NCBI RefSeq assembly: GCF_900141815.1
Contig: NZ_FQYR01000004.1
Location: forward strand, 248,001 to 312,000
Reading direction: 5' to 3'
Source of the DNA: Rubritalea squalenifaciens DSM 18772
Lineage (GTDB): Bacteria > Verrucomicrobiota > Verrucomicrobiia > Verrucomicrobiales > Akkermansiaceae
Length of the DNA: 64,000 bases
The position numbers were made by a program, and so were the translations under genes. The notes under the pieces were generated by a model, which ran no database searches, was not told where the DNA came from, and saw only the letters and a list, made by a program, of their open reading frames with translations. Positions 27,397-37,029 of the stretch are shown here, piece by piece. The stretch's first letter is position 1; each line of letters opens with the position of its first letter.

Positions 27397-28575
27397 ATGA
27401 ATAGACCATACATTTTCTCCTCTGAGTCCGTTACTGAGGGTCATCCAGACAAAGTCTGTGATACGATTTCCGATGTGATTTTGGATGCCTGCCTTGAGCA
27501 GGACATCAATAGCCGTGTGGCTTGTGAAACTTTTGTGAAAGACAACGTGGTTGGCTTGGCTGGTGAGATTACGACTCACGCAGACTTTGACAGCCGTAGT
27601 CTGGTTGAGAAGGCGATTCGTGAAATCGGCTATGTGCATGACGACTGCAAGTTCAACGCGAATAGCTTCTTTTTCGTCAACCTGATCGGCCAGCAGTCTC
27701 CAGACATCGCTCAAGGTGTGGATGCAGCTGCCGCGCAGGACAAACTCATCGCAGAACAAGGCGCCGGTGACCAAGGTATTATGTTTGGTTACGCATGTAA
27801 CGAGACGCCTGAGCTGATGCCTGCACCTATCAGCTACTCTCACAAATTGGGCCGTGAACTGACACTGCTCCGCAAGAGTGGCCAGCACAAATGGCTTCGT
27901 CCTGATTCCAAGACTCAGGTTTCCATGGAGTATGTTGATGGTAAGCCAAGTCGCGTGACTGCTGTGGTGGTCTCCACCATGCACTCCTCAGATATCACCA
28001 CAGGTGAAATTCGCCAGATTCTGAAGAAGGACCTCATCCAGCGTGTGATTCCAGCTAACCTCCTGACCGACGACACAGAACTCCTGATCAATCCGACCGG
28101 TCTCTTTGTGATCGGTGGCCCTGAGGGTGATGCAGGACTAACAGGACGTAAGATCATTGTAGATACCTACGGTGGGACTGGTCGTCATGGTGGTGGTGCA
28201 TTCTCTGGTAAGGATCCATCCAAGGTGGACCGCTCTGCGGCATACATGTGCCGCTGGGTCGCTAAGAATATTGTGGCTGCAGGACTCGCTGAGAAAGCTG
28301 AGATCCAGGTGGCGTATGCGATCGGTTACCCACACCCAGTGAGTATCAGTGTGAATACCTTCGGCACCGGTACTGTCGATGAGGCGAAGATCGAAGCGGC
28401 AGTGAAGGAAGTATTCTCCTTCAAGCCAGCAGATATCATTACCCAACTCGACCTGGTGCGTCCAATCTACCGTCACACCACCAACTACGGTCACTTCGGC
28501 CGTGAAGACAATCTCTCCGCTCTGACTTGGGAGAAGAAGAACAAGGTGGATGATCTTAAAGCTGCAATTTCCTAA
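27397..28575 (+). CDS. metK: S-adenosylmethionine synthetase
   Basis: 392 residues; makes S-adenosylmethionine from methionine and ATP. Signatures present: [17 protein letters not shown] near the N-terminus, the [21 protein letters not shown] motif (about 125), KTQVSMEY, and the glycine-rich loop [19 protein letters not shown] (about 265). Normal length. It is followed after 33 bases by ahcY with no terminator, so the two methionine-cycle enzymes are one operon, probably under the adjacent SahR-like regulator. Confidence 0.98.
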   Translation: MNRPYIFSSESVTEGHPDKVCDTISDVILDACLEQDINSRVACETFVKDNVVGLAGEITTHADFDSRSLVEKAIREIGYVHDDCKFNANSFFFVNLIGQQSPDIAQGVDAAAAQDKLIAEQGAGDQGIMFGYACNETPELMPAPISYSHKLGRELTLLRKSGQHKWLRPDSKTQVSMEYVDGKPSRVTAVVVSTMHSSDITTGEIRQILKKDLIQRVIPANLLTDDTELLINPTGLFVIGGPEGDAGLTGRKIIVDTYGGTGRHGGGAFSGKDPSKVDRSAAYMCRWVAKNIVAAGLAEKAEIQVAYAIGYPHPVSISVNTFGTGTVDEAKIEAAVKEVFSFKPADIITQLDLVRPIYRHTTNYGHFGREDNLSALTWEKKNKVDDLKAAIS

Positions 28576-28608
28576 CACGTAAAACTTAACACCTAACACT
28601 TAAACATT

Positions 28609-30033
28609 ATGTCCACTACTTTAGAAGTAACCGATTACAAGGTGGCCGATATCTCCCTCGCTGACTTTGGTCGCCGCGAAATCGAGATCGCCGAGCACGA
28701 AATGCCTGGCCTGATGGCCATCCGTGAAAAGTACGCAGCAGACAAGCCGCTCGCAGGCGTACGTATCATGGGCTCCCTGCACATGACCATCCAGACCGCT
28801 GTTCTTATCGAGACGCTTACAGCTCTCGGTGCCGACGTGCGCTGGTGCTCTTGCAATATTTTCTCTACACAGGATCACGCGGCTGCGGCTATCGCGGTTT
28901 CCGGTGTGCCTGTATTCGCCTGGAAGGGTGAGACTCTCGAGGAATACTGGGAGTGCACTTGGAATGCGATCGTTAACCGCGACGGCGAAGGCCCTCAGCT
29001 CATCGTTGACGATGGTGGTGATGCGACTCTCTTTATCCACAAAGGATACGAGTTGGAGAATGGTTCCGATTGGGTCAATACGCCGTCTGGTTCCCAGGAA
29101 GAGCAGGTCATCAAGAATCTTCTCAAGAAAGTCCATGCAGAGCAGCCAGGAATCTTTGCTAAGATCATCGCTGACTGGAAGGGTGTTTCTGAGGAAACCA
29201 CCACCGGTGTACACCGTCTCTACCAGATGGCCAAGGAAGGTAAGCTTCTTGTTCCTGCGATCAACGTGAACGATTCCGTGACCAAGTCCAAGTTCGATAA
29301 CCTCTATGGATGTCGTGAGTCCCTCGTGGACGGTATCAAGCGTGCGACCGACGTGATGATTTCCGGCAAGGTGGCCGTGGTTTGCGGATACGGTGATGTG
29401 GGTAAAGGCTGTGCTCAGGCTCTTCGTGGTCAGGGTGCACAGGTCGTTGTGACTGAGATCGACCCGATCTGTGCGCTGCAGGCAGCCATGGAAGGTTTCC
29501 GTGTTCTCACTGTTGAGGATACACTCGGCTGGGGTGACATCTACGTGACCACCACTGGGAACTACGACATCATCCGCCTCGAGCACATGGAGAAGATGAA
29601 GGATCAGGCCATCGTTTGTAACATCGGCCACTTCGATAATGAGATTCAGATCGACAAGCTCAACAATGCAGAAGGCGTGGTGAAGACTAACATCAAGCCT
29701 CAGGTAGACAAGTATACCTTCCCGGCAGGCAATAGCCTCTACATGCTGGCGGAAGGTCGCCTTGTAAACCTCGGTTGTGCGACTGGTCACCCATCCTTCG
29801 TGATGTCCAACAGCTTTGCAAACCAGACACTCGCTCAGATTGACCTCTGGTTGAACAAGGATGAGTACAAGGCTGGTGAAGTGAAAGTGCTTCCTAAGCA
29901 TCTCGACGAAGAAGTAGCTCGTCTCCACCTCGGTAAGATCGGTGCCAAGCTGACGACACTTCGCCAGGATCAGGCGGATTACATCAGCGTGCCTGTGGAA
30001 GGTCCATACAAGCCAGACCACTACCGCTACTAA
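28609..30033 (+). CDS. ahcY: Adenosylhomocysteinase (SAH hydrolase)
   Basis: 474 residues; splits S-adenosylhomocysteine to homocysteine and adenosine, relieving product inhibition of methyltransferases. Diagnostic features: substrate region [18 protein letters not shown]-binding [20 protein letters not shown] (about 245), the [10 protein letters not shown] motif and C-terminal KPDHYRY with the conserved Lys/Tyr that reach the neighbouring NAD. Second gene of the metK-ahcY operon, ending at a strong hairpin. Confidence 0.98.
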   Translation: MSTTLEVTDYKVADISLADFGRREIEIAEHEMPGLMAIREKYAADKPLAGVRIMGSLHMTIQTAVLIETLTALGADVRWCSCNIFSTQDHAAAAIAVSGVPVFAWKGETLEEYWECTWNAIVNRDGEGPQLIVDDGGDATLFIHKGYELENGSDWVNTPSGSQEEQVIKNLLKKVHAEQPGIFAKIIADWKGVSEETTTGVHRLYQMAKEGKLLVPAINVNDSVTKSKFDNLYGCRESLVDGIKRATDVMISGKVAVVCGYGDVGKGCAQALRGQGAQVVVTEIDPICALQAAMEGFRVLTVEDTLGWGDIYVTTTGNYDIIRLEHMEKMKDQAIVCNIGHFDNEIQIDKLNNAEGVVKTNIKPQVDKYTFPAGNSLYMLAEGRLVNLGCATGHPSFVMSNSFANQTLAQIDLWLNKDEYKAGEVKVLPKHLDEEVARLHLGKIGAKLTTLRQDQADYISVPVEGPYKPDHYRY

Positions 30034-30061
30034 GATCGCAAAAGAATCGTCTTTTAGCTTG

Positions 30062-30090
30062 AACGCTACCCTAGGTCCTAGGGTAGCGTT
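30062..30090 (+). terminator. Terminator hairpin after ahcY
   Basis: Near-perfect 29-base palindrome: AACGCTACCCT (30062-30072) with AGGGTAGCGTT (30080-30090), and the inner AGG/CCT can also pair. Followed by a modest T-rich stretch. Confidence 0.8.
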
Positions 30091-30197
30091 TCACGTTTTC
30101 AGGGCAAAGGCTCCTCACTTTCTCCCGATTTTCCCCTCAGCGGTGAACGGGCTTTCCTCAAAACCTCAACAGAGCATTGACCTAAAATACCAACCCA

Positions 30198-31073
30198 ATG
30201 AGTGCAGCATCCACAGAGCCAGTATGGCACTATACTTCCCAGAACCAACGTAAAGGCCCAGTGACACTGGAGAATCTACAGACTCTGGTCAGCAGAGGTA
30301 GGTTGGATTTGCAGAAGGATATGGTTTGGAACCCTGAGATGCCTGAGTGGACTTTGGCTGGCAGTGTGCAAGAGTTGGCCAAAGTTAAAGTGGACCCGAC
30401 AGCTGCGCCAGCTGCGAAGCCTGCCGTAGCACCGTCACTCTCAGCGCCAGCTCAGCAAGCAGCAGTGCCACCTGCTAAACAACCCAAGAAGCCTGAGAAA
30501 GTGGCCGAGTCGACTAGTCCTTACCAGACTCCACGTGCGCAGGGGGCTGATACAGGGGAGCTAGAGGCTGCCATGAAACATCGGTCTGACGAGAAATATC
30601 CAGGTGTAGGTAGACTAGGCTATGTTATCTATCCGTTATTTACCCTGTTACTGATCTATCCTCTATCTCTGGCAATAGCTGGTTTTTCGAGCGATATTGA
30701 GTCGCCGATTGTGAGGATAATACTAAACATGGGAGTGCTGTTAGTGTTGTTGATCGGTCTTCTGTACCCAACTTTTGGGAGATTTACGAATCTGAGAATG
30801 TCTGGGTGGTATTTCTGGCTCTTGTTTGTCCCAATCGCGAACCTCTGGGTAGGGTATCGCCTATTTGCTTGCCCTCCGGGATATGGAGAGCATAAAAAAA
30901 TGGATGTTATAGGATGGATATTAGCGACTTTGTATGGACTGGTGTGCACTCTTCATATTTTAGGCGTAGTTCTCTATGTCACGAATGACGAATTTCAAAG
31001 AGAATTCGATGAATCCTTTGAAAAGGGATACCAGGAAGAATTACAGCGTCAGCGAGAGAAGCAGGGGCGCTAA
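30198..31073 (+). CDS. GYF_2-domain membrane protein
   Basis: 291 residues. N-terminal GYF_2-type domain (about 8-60: VWHYTSQNQRKGPVTLENL...LDLQKDMVWNPEMPEWTLAG), typically a peptide-binding module. Then a Pro/Ala-rich linker (60-125) and a membrane region with four segments (VIYPLFTLLLIYPLSLAIA, IILNMGVLLVLLIGLLYP, WYFWLLFVPIANLWVGY, VIGWILATLYGLVCTLHIL), ending in a charged helix. This GYF plus membrane-domain layout is common in PVC bacteria; partners are unknown. Monocistronic. Confidence 0.8.
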   Translation: MSAASTEPVWHYTSQNQRKGPVTLENLQTLVSRGRLDLQKDMVWNPEMPEWTLAGSVQELAKVKVDPTAAPAAKPAVAPSLSAPAQQAAVPPAKQPKKPEKVAESTSPYQTPRAQGADTGELEAAMKHRSDEKYPGVGRLGYVIYPLFTLLLIYPLSLAIAGFSSDIESPIVRIILNMGVLLVLLIGLLYPTFGRFTNLRMSGWYFWLLFVPIANLWVGYRLFACPPGYGEHKKMDVIGWILATLYGLVCTLHILGVVLYVTNDEFQREFDESFEKGYQEELQRQREKQGR

Positions 31074-31179
31074 ATGAATATCTATAATCATTGTCTTGGT
31101 GAAATAGATAGCCTTGAGCCTCTGATTTGGGTGACCTTTACTTCAGCGAACTCACGCTCCATTAGTGTCCGTGTGATAC

Positions 31180-31386
31180 TTAATCAATCGTGAAGCCGAT
31201 CTTTAAGGTCACTTGATAGTGGGCGACTTTTTGATTTTCAATATGGCCACGTGTCTCGGTGACTTCGAACCAGCGCATGTTGCGGATGCTCTCTGAAGCT
31301 TTGGCAAGTGCGTTCTCGATCGCTTTCTCGATGGAGTCTGGAGACGAACCGACGATTTCTATTTTTTTGTAAATGTGATCTGACAT
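31180..31386 (-). CDS. Dodecin family flavin-binding protein
   Basis: 68 residues, the usual dodecin length. One helix with SPDSIEKAIENALAKASESIRNMRWFEV and strands ETRGHIENQKVAHYQVTLKIGF match the family, including the Trp (NMRWFEV) that stacks on the flavin and the Gln in the last strand. Dodecins form hollow dodecamers that store or buffer flavins. It follows the CPBP protease gene by 24 bases and may be read through from it. Confidence 0.9.
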   Translation of the reverse strand: MSDHIYKKIEIVGSSPDSIEKAIENALAKASESIRNMRWFEVTETRGHIENQKVAHYQVTLKIGFTID

Positions 31387-31410
31387 CCTGTCACTATAGC
31401 ACAGGATCTA

Positions 31411-32853
31411 TCAGTTCGCCAAGTAGACGTTCCAAGTCTCGAAATAGAGCCAGGCATTGAATCCTGCATGAGCAATAATACTCGGCCAGAGAGTCCTGGA
31501 TTTGAGGTAGGCGAGGCCCAGAAGCATGCCCATGATAAATACGTGGATGGAGTCCGTGAAGCCCTGCACGTGCACAAGCGAGAAGAGAAGTGAGGTGAAG
31601 AAGAGTGCGATGAAGGTGCCCAGTTTCCGTCTCAATGCGGTTAGTAGGATACCTCTGAAGAGTAGTTCCTCAGTAAATGGGGCGATGATGACAGAGGCGA
31701 TGATCGAATAGATGAAAATCAGTGGTTTGGACGAGGCTGAGCCTATCCCTTCCAAGCCTGTAATGTAGTCTCCTATCCTGTGGGGGGCGAGATATCTGTG
31801 GAGGAAGAAATACGAGAAGATTCCGATTCCCAGGCAGAGGGAGACCGCTGGGATAGTGAGCTTAAAGGAGCGTAGAGGCGAGCAGCTGTCTTTCCTCTTA
31901 CAGAAGTGCAGGTAGATCAAGGCAGCTGTCACCGGAACTATTCTGTAGAGGGCGTCAGCGATGACGAAGCTTGCTTGGTCTGAGAGCTGGAGGATATAGA
32001 GGCAGATTTTATGAAGATACAGGTAGGTGTACGTGGATGCGTACTCCAGCAGGAGGAACATGAAGAGGCCAGCGATGATCCCTGGTTCGATTGCTGAGGG
32101 CTGGAGACGGTCAAGGGTGCGAATATTGAAAAGCACATAGATGAGTCCAATGGCCAGGCAGGTGTAGCAAAAGCCGATACTTATCGCACGGAAGAGCAGC
32201 TTCCTGTCGGCGTTATCGGTATCGAGGATGTCATTGAGTGAATCATCGATAGGACTGTTGCCCGGTAAATCCAGGTGCAGCGTGTACCAGAATCCTGCTT
32301 CACTATAGTGAGGGTAGCGGTCCTGATGTTCCTCGATGGCTGCGAGTTGGCTTTGGTTAAGTGGATGGTTCCTGGCGAGTGAAAAGATGATGTCAGCGTA
32401 TGGGCTTTTACTCTTCCTGGCGATCTCGATGGCCTTCTCCTGCTGTCCTGCTCGCAGATAGAGAGATGCCAGATAAAGGTCGGCACCTTCGTAGGCAGCT
32501 TCTTTGGGGTACTCTTCGTTGTATTGCTCCAGTAGAACGATGGCCCTGCCTACGGCTTGCTCTTGGCTGGAAATAGAGAGGATCCAGCGAGTCGTGTCAC
32601 CGAGTTCCATCCGGGATGCGGCTTCTGCGAGCTGAATTTCACTATGGCTGAAGCTTTGGATATAAACCGCAGTCTGTTGATCTGGGGATCGCTGGTAATA
32701 CCATGCGATAAAGGTCTCAAAACCCCAGACAGGTAAAACGATCAGTACGATCAGGGCAAGCAGCCACTTTTTCACCAAACCAATAGTGCTTGGTAATTGC
32801 CTTTCATCCGGGGGGGAAGATGAGGGGGGAGACTGACGTGGTGCCCAACTCAT
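31411..32853 (-). CDS. CPBP (CAAX-type) intramembrane metalloprotease
   Basis: 480 residues. One N-terminal membrane segment (KKWLLALIVLIVLPVWGF), then a soluble ~170-residue helical region resembling TPR-type repeats (AAYEGADLYLASLYLRAGQQEKAIEIARKS). The C-terminal half is a multi-pass domain with the CPBP motifs EExxxR (TEELLFRGIL), FxxxH (FSLVHVQG) and HxxxN (HAGFNAW). These enzymes cleave membrane proteins or prenylated peptides. Downstream of phoR by 77 bases and possibly co-transcribed; a link to phosphate control is not shown. Confidence 0.85.
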   Translation of the reverse strand: MSWAPRQSPPSSSPPDERQLPSTIGLVKKWLLALIVLIVLPVWGFETFIAWYYQRSPDQQTAVYIQSFSHSEIQLAEAASRMELGDTTRWILSISSQEQAVGRAIVLLEQYNEEYPKEAAYEGADLYLASLYLRAGQQEKAIEIARKSKSPYADIIFSLARNHPLNQSQLAAIEEHQDRYPHYSEAGFWYTLHLDLPGNSPIDDSLNDILDTDNADRKLLFRAISIGFCYTCLAIGLIYVLFNIRTLDRLQPSAIEPGIIAGLFMFLLLEYASTYTYLYLHKICLYILQLSDQASFVIADALYRIVPVTAALIYLHFCKRKDSCSPLRSFKLTIPAVSLCLGIGIFSYFFLHRYLAPHRIGDYITGLEGIGSASSKPLIFIYSIIASVIIAPFTEELLFRGILLTALRRKLGTFIALFFTSLLFSLVHVQGFTDSIHVFIMGMLLGLAYLKSRTLWPSIIAHAGFNAWLYFETWNVYLAN

Positions 32854-32930
32854 TGTTGCCAGAATTGGGTGAAGTGGGGGCTAAAGTCACTTACGAAATA
32901 GCGCGGTGACATAGATTCTCTCTAAGTCTC

Positions 32931-34181
32931 TTATATCTCAGGTTTTACTTCTGGAGAAACTTGAGAGGAGTCGATCGGGGATTGGATAATGAAGCAGGTC
33001 TGCAGACCTGGTTTGGAGGTGGCTTCGATAGTGCCGCCATGTGCCTCAATAGCTCGTTTTACGATAGAGAGTCCCAGACCTGTGCCTTTAATGTCTGACT
33101 GGGTATGGTGCTTGTCGACACGGTAGAAGCGCTTGAAGATGAATGGCAGGTGGGCAGAGGGGATTCCGATCCCATCGTCACAGACGGCCAGTTTGAATCG
33201 ATCAGAGCCGATTCTCTCCGCAGTCACCGTGACGGTGATATTGTTGCCCGGGTTCTGCTTAAGAGCGTTTTCAACGAGGTTGAAGAGCACCTGGGTGTAA
33301 TAGAATTTGTCAGCCGTGACGATCAGAGGATCCTTGGGGAGCTTGGTGATGATCTGAGCGCCTTGGTTTTGGATAAGATGGTCAAGACGTTCGACGACAT
33401 CTGAGACGCATTCTGCGAGATCAAAGGGATCTGGGTTGATGGAAGCAGCTTCTCCAGACTCAAGTCTGGAGACGACGAGCATGTCATCGACCAGGCGCGA
33501 CAAACGGTCGCCGTGTTTGCGCATGGTGGTCAGGAAGCGGCGAGCCATGTCTGGTGATTCAACGACGTCATCATCAATAAGGTTTTCTAGGTAGCCATTG
33601 ATGATCGCCAGTGGGGTGCGCAACTCGTGGGATGCGTTGGCCACGAAATCGGTGCGCACTTGGTCCGCCCGATACTCAGCAGTGATATCGCGGAGAATGA
33701 GGCAGTAGAGTGGATCCTCTTTATGGTTGGGGAGAGGGGTTACCTGAAGGATCCAGGCGGTGTCTCCCTCAGTGCTGGTGGCGCCGATGCCGTGAGCTCC
33801 AGAGCTGATAATGATACGTTTCTGTGAAGGCTCATTCTTGGCGATCTGCTTGGCGACTGTGGCCGAGAGCTTTTCGCTCATGAAGATTTCCTGCAGAGTG
33901 CGGTCAATCAGTGAGTCGTAGCGGCTAAGCTGCTGAGCTCTGGAGTTGTTTAATTTGACTCGTAGGGATCCGTTTACGATCAGGAAAGCATCTCCTATAG
34001 CATCCAAGAGCAGTCTTTGTTCCGAGCGTTCCCCCTCGAGTTCCTGATGCGTCTGCTTGACTCGGTCTTCGCTCTCTCTCTTGATTTTGGCGCATTGTAG
34101 CTTCGCCTGACTTAGTTTCCTGTAGAGGAGGAAGCAGGCTAGAGTGAGAACAATAGAGAGGATCAGCAGGACGATTTTCAT
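32931..34181 (-). CDS. phoR: PhoR-type sensor histidine kinase
   Basis: 416 residues. N-terminal membrane segment (MKIVLLILSIVLTLACFLLY), short coiled coil, PAS-like domain (about 50-165), then HisKA with the phosphorylated His in ASHELRTPLAIINGYLENL. The ATPase domain has the N box NLVENALKQNPG, G1 DDGIGIPSAHLPFIFKRFYR and G2 GTGLGLSIVKRAIEAHGG. It pairs with the response regulator 27 bases upstream. The symbol is inferred from the PhoR-like layout and the phosphate symporter next door; other inputs are possible. Confidence 0.85.
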   Translation of the reverse strand: MKIVLLILSIVLTLACFLLYRKLSQAKLQCAKIKRESEDRVKQTHQELEGERSEQRLLLDAIGDAFLIVNGSLRVKLNNSRAQQLSRYDSLIDRTLQEIFMSEKLSATVAKQIAKNEPSQKRIIISSGAHGIGATSTEGDTAWILQVTPLPNHKEDPLYCLILRDITAEYRADQVRTDFVANASHELRTPLAIINGYLENLIDDDVVESPDMARRFLTTMRKHGDRLSRLVDDMLVVSRLESGEAASINPDPFDLAECVSDVVERLDHLIQNQGAQIITKLPKDPLIVTADKFYYTQVLFNLVENALKQNPGNNITVTVTAERIGSDRFKLAVCDDGIGIPSAHLPFIFKRFYRVDKHHTQSDIKGTGLGLSIVKRAIEAHGGTIEATSKPGLQTCFIIQSPIDSSQVSPEVKPEI

Positions 34182-34208
34182 GAATCTGAACGCAAACGAA
34201 TGATGGTT

Positions 34209-34898
34209 TTAGTCTGCCACGGCATCTTTAGTGATGCGGTAGCCTACGCCACGAACAGTTTCCAGGTGATTTGCATTTTCGCCTAGCTTTTTGCGGAGGC
34301 GCTTCATGTGAGTATCGAGAGTGCGAGAATGCACTTCATCGCTATAGCCCCAGACCTTACGAAGAAGATCGCTGCGGTCTTGTGCTGCTCCTGCGCGTTC
34401 GCAGAGGTAGAGCATGAGCTTGAACTCGGTGGAGGTCAGATCCACTTGCTCACTGCCAGAGAAGAAGCTCAGGGAGTTCTTGTCAAAGCGGAACGGGCCC
34501 ACCTGTAGGGTAGAGCCGCTACTCTTGTTGATGGAGCGTTTGAGGACTGCTTGGACGCGAAGAATGAGTTCCTTCGGGCTGAATGGTTTGGTCAGATAGT
34601 CGTCTGCTCCGGATTCGAGGCCTTTGATGCGGTCTTCAGTCTGTGCCTTGGCTGTCAGCATGACGACAGGGATATTACGTGTGCGTGCATCCCGTCTGAG
34701 TTCTTTGTGTACTCCCAGTCCATCGATGCCTGGCAGCATGAGATCGAGAATGATCAAGTCTGGCTGTGTCGTGAGGGCCTTGTTCAGGCCGTCATTACCG
34801 TCGTATGCCTGAATCGTCTCGAACTGGTTGCGCTGAAGGTTGAAGGCGATGAGGTCTGAGATATCAGCTTCGTCTTCAATGATGAGAATTTTCTGCAT
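34209..34898 (-). CDS. phoB: PhoB-type response regulator
   Basis: 229 residues. Receiver domain with the acidic pair in IIEDEADIS, phospho-Asp in LIILDLMLPGIDG, and switch residues MLTAKA and DDYLTKPF. The C-terminal OmpR/PhoB winged helix (LTSTEFKLMLYLCERAG, VWGYSDEVHSRTLDTHMKRLRKKLG, TVRGVGYRI) contacts DNA and polymerase. Immediately upstream of phoR and downstream of an Na/phosphate symporter, so control of phosphate uptake is likely. Confidence 0.88.
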   Translation of the reverse strand: MQKILIIEDEADISDLIAFNLQRNQFETIQAYDGNDGLNKALTTQPDLIILDLMLPGIDGLGVHKELRRDARTRNIPVVMLTAKAQTEDRIKGLESGADDYLTKPFSPKELILRVQAVLKRSINKSSGSTLQVGPFRFDKNSLSFFSGSEQVDLTSTEFKLMLYLCERAGAAQDRSDLLRKVWGYSDEVHSRTLDTHMKRLRKKLGENANHLETVRGVGYRITKDAVAD

Positions 34899-35024
34899 GG
34901 AATAGTCTGTGGTTAATTCTGCTAGAATTGAAGTTTAATCTTGGCTGAAGATCTTACTCTTTGCTGGCAGTCGTGGCGACGTTATCCACAGAATATCAAG
35001 GTGGTAGCGAAAGAGCGTGTCAAT

Positions 35025-35056
35025 AATGCCACACACCAATCAAGGCGTGTGGCATT
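35025..35056 (-). terminator. Hairpin after Na/Pi symporter gene
   Basis: 13-bp stem with one mismatch: AATGCCACACACC (35025-35037) and GGCGTGTGGCATT (35044-35056). It lies 38 bases past the symporter stop and before phoB. The T run on the minus side is weak, so partial read-through into phoB-phoR is plausible. Confidence 0.6.
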
Positions 35057-35093
35057 TCTGTAAGCTTTTGAAGGCGTGATGAAAGCGCCTGAG

Positions 35094-36848
35094 TTACGCC
35101 AATTCTGCGTTGGTCTGGGCCACGTGGAAGAGGTGGTTGGAGACCACGTCTAGCTGAGTATTGGTATCGATATTGAGCATCTCTACCTTGACGTTGCCTT
35201 CTGCCATGCGCGCCATAGCTACTTTATTGTATTTCTTGCGCAGGCTGACGACCTTGTCACGCAGGGCTTGCGCCTGGGCTGAATCTTCGTCGCTGAGGCC
35301 AACCAGGAGTCGCGCGTGAGTGAACTGCATGAATTCTTCGATCACATTCGCAATTTTCATGATGGATTCCACCTGATCCGGAGTGAACTGGCGGCCTTTC
35401 TTGTACTTGCGCTCAGCAATCTTGATGAGGCGGTAAATGGCGTCAGAGCATTCCTCTAGCTCGGCAGTGATGCGAAGCAGGGCGGCGATACGCTCAGACA
35501 GGTGGGGGCTCGCTTCCTTGGAGGTGCAGCGTACCAGGTATTCGGTGAGGTCTTGCATCATTTCGTCTGCCTCGTCTTCCATTTCCTTGAGCTTGTTGAC
35601 TTGGGCGGACATGTCCTGGTGTGGATTCTCGAAAACCTCGATGTAGCCTTTGAACATTTCCTGGCACTGGGTGGAGAGCCTCTCTACGGCTTTTTCAGCC
35701 TCTACGATATTCAGTTCGCCAAGGTCGATGAGTGTCTGGGAAATGTAGCGGATGCGACGGTCTTCTTCAGGAATGTCCTTATCTGGAACCATCTTGACTA
35801 CGACGTTCGAGATTTGCTTCACGAATGGGATGAGGAGAAGGATGTTCACGAAGTTGAAGGTGGTGTGGAAGATGGCAACTGCGAAGGCCACAATGATGAG
35901 CTGCTCGTTGACGTCAGCTCCAGCCTTTTTAGTTTTCATTTCCACCATCCAGTCAGGGAAAATACCGAGGATGTTCCAGACGAACTTGGTGAAAAGTCCG
36001 AAGAGAATGACGGCCCAGATCGTACCGATGACGTTGAACATGAAGTGGGCCCGAGCGGCTCGCTTGGCGTGCACATTGGCCCCGATAGAGGCCAACCATG
36101 CGGTGATGGTGGTGCCGATGTTTTCACCCAGTACAATGGCGGCACAGCTCATGAAGGCTTGCTGAGGGTCGTCACCGAGCCAGCCGTTCCATGCGAATGC
36201 GATGGTGATGGCCATAGCTGCGGAGGATGACTGAACGACTACGGTGAGTATGATGCCGAGAATTAGGAAAATGACGGTGGACCCAAATGAGAAGCTCTGA
36301 ATGCTGGAGACGGCATTCTGAATGAATTCCGCTAGCTGAGCATTCGTAGCCATAAGGTTATCTACATCAGGAACTGCGTTCTTGAGCTGGCTGAGGCCGA
36401 AGAAGAGAAGACCGAAACCGATGAGAGTTTCGCCCAAGGCGCGTCCTTTGTTCTTGCCGATGAAGAACATAGGGAGGCCGATGCCTATCACGGGTAGTGC
36501 TATCTTGGATACACTGAACTTGGGGATGAAGGCTACCAGCCATGCCGTGATGGTGGTACCGAGGTTCGCTCCCATGATAACACCGATGGATTCCACCAAG
36601 GTGAGGAGTCCGGCGTTGACGAAGCTCACCACCAGAACTGTAGTTGCTGAGGAGGATTGCACCATACAGGTGGTAAAGAAACCAGTGAAGGCCGCGCTGA
36701 AGCGGTTCTTCGTCATGGTGGCAAGCGCTTTACGCATGCTGTCTCCGGCGACTTTCTGGATGCCTTCAGACATGACTTTCATGCCGAAAAGGAAAATTCC
36801 GAGTGCGCCGAGGATGCCGAGGATGGAGGTGATGGTGGACCAGATCAT
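35094..36848 (-). CDS. Na+/phosphate symporter (NptA type) with PhoU-like tail
   Basis: 584 residues. Two inverted Na/Pi cotransporter repeats are visible: QSSSATTVLVVSFVNAG with GANLGTTITAWLVAF, and QSSSAAMAITIAFAWNG with GENIGTTITAWLASI. The paired QSSS motifs are the hallmark of the family. The C-terminal ~210 residues are a soluble helical PhoU-like domain (EKAVERLSTQCQEMFKGY, RIAALLRITAELEECSDAIYRL). It imports phosphate with sodium. First gene of the cluster before phoB-phoR, probably regulated by them. Confidence 0.92.
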   Translation of the reverse strand: MIWSTITSILGILGALGIFLFGMKVMSEGIQKVAGDSMRKALATMTKNRFSAAFTGFFTTCMVQSSSATTVLVVSFVNAGLLTLVESIGVIMGANLGTTITAWLVAFIPKFSVSKIALPVIGIGLPMFFIGKNKGRALGETLIGFGLLFFGLSQLKNAVPDVDNLMATNAQLAEFIQNAVSSIQSFSFGSTVIFLILGIILTVVVQSSSAAMAITIAFAWNGWLGDDPQQAFMSCAAIVLGENIGTTITAWLASIGANVHAKRAARAHFMFNVIGTIWAVILFGLFTKFVWNILGIFPDWMVEMKTKKAGADVNEQLIIVAFAVAIFHTTFNFVNILLLIPFVKQISNVVVKMVPDKDIPEEDRRIRYISQTLIDLGELNIVEAEKAVERLSTQCQEMFKGYIEVFENPHQDMSAQVNKLKEMEDEADEMMQDLTEYLVRCTSKEASPHLSERIAALLRITAELEECSDAIYRLIKIAERKYKKGRQFTPDQVESIMKIANVIEEFMQFTHARLLVGLSDEDSAQAQALRDKVVSLRKKYNKVAMARMAEGNVKVEMLNIDTNTQLDVVSNHLFHVAQTNAELA

Positions 36849-36864
36849 GATGAGCGGTGGTTGG

Positions 36865-36880
36865 GTGACGATATTGTCAC
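36865..36880. promoter_or_regulatory. Near-palindrome upstream of symporter gene
   Basis: GTGAC GATATT GTCAC at 36865-36880, 17 bases before the symporter start. It could be a regulator site (PhoB or other). It does not match a canonical Pho box direct repeat that I can recognise. Confidence 0.25.
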
Positions 36881-36967
36881 TAAAATAGCTTCTTCGGTCT
36901 GAAGGTTTCCTAGATGCCTGTCAAGGAGCATCGGGGTACGAAATTGGGAAAAGTTTATTATGAATAA

Positions 36968-36994
36968 GCGCCCGCATTATCTTAATGCGGGCGC
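36968..36994 (-). terminator. Terminator after GlmU-like gene
   Basis: 12-bp perfect stem GCGCCCGCATTA (36968-36979) and TAATGCGGGCGC (36983-36994), loop TCT. The minus-strand continuation is AT-rich. Confidence 0.85.
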
Positions 36995-37029
36995 CAGGTC
37001 TCCGTTTGGTGATAGAGTGAGTAGAATCG

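Noticed and set aside
30059-30253. Short frame between ahcY and the GYF_2 gene
   Set aside because: It covers the ahcY terminator and overlaps the start of the GYF_2 gene in another frame; no coding character.
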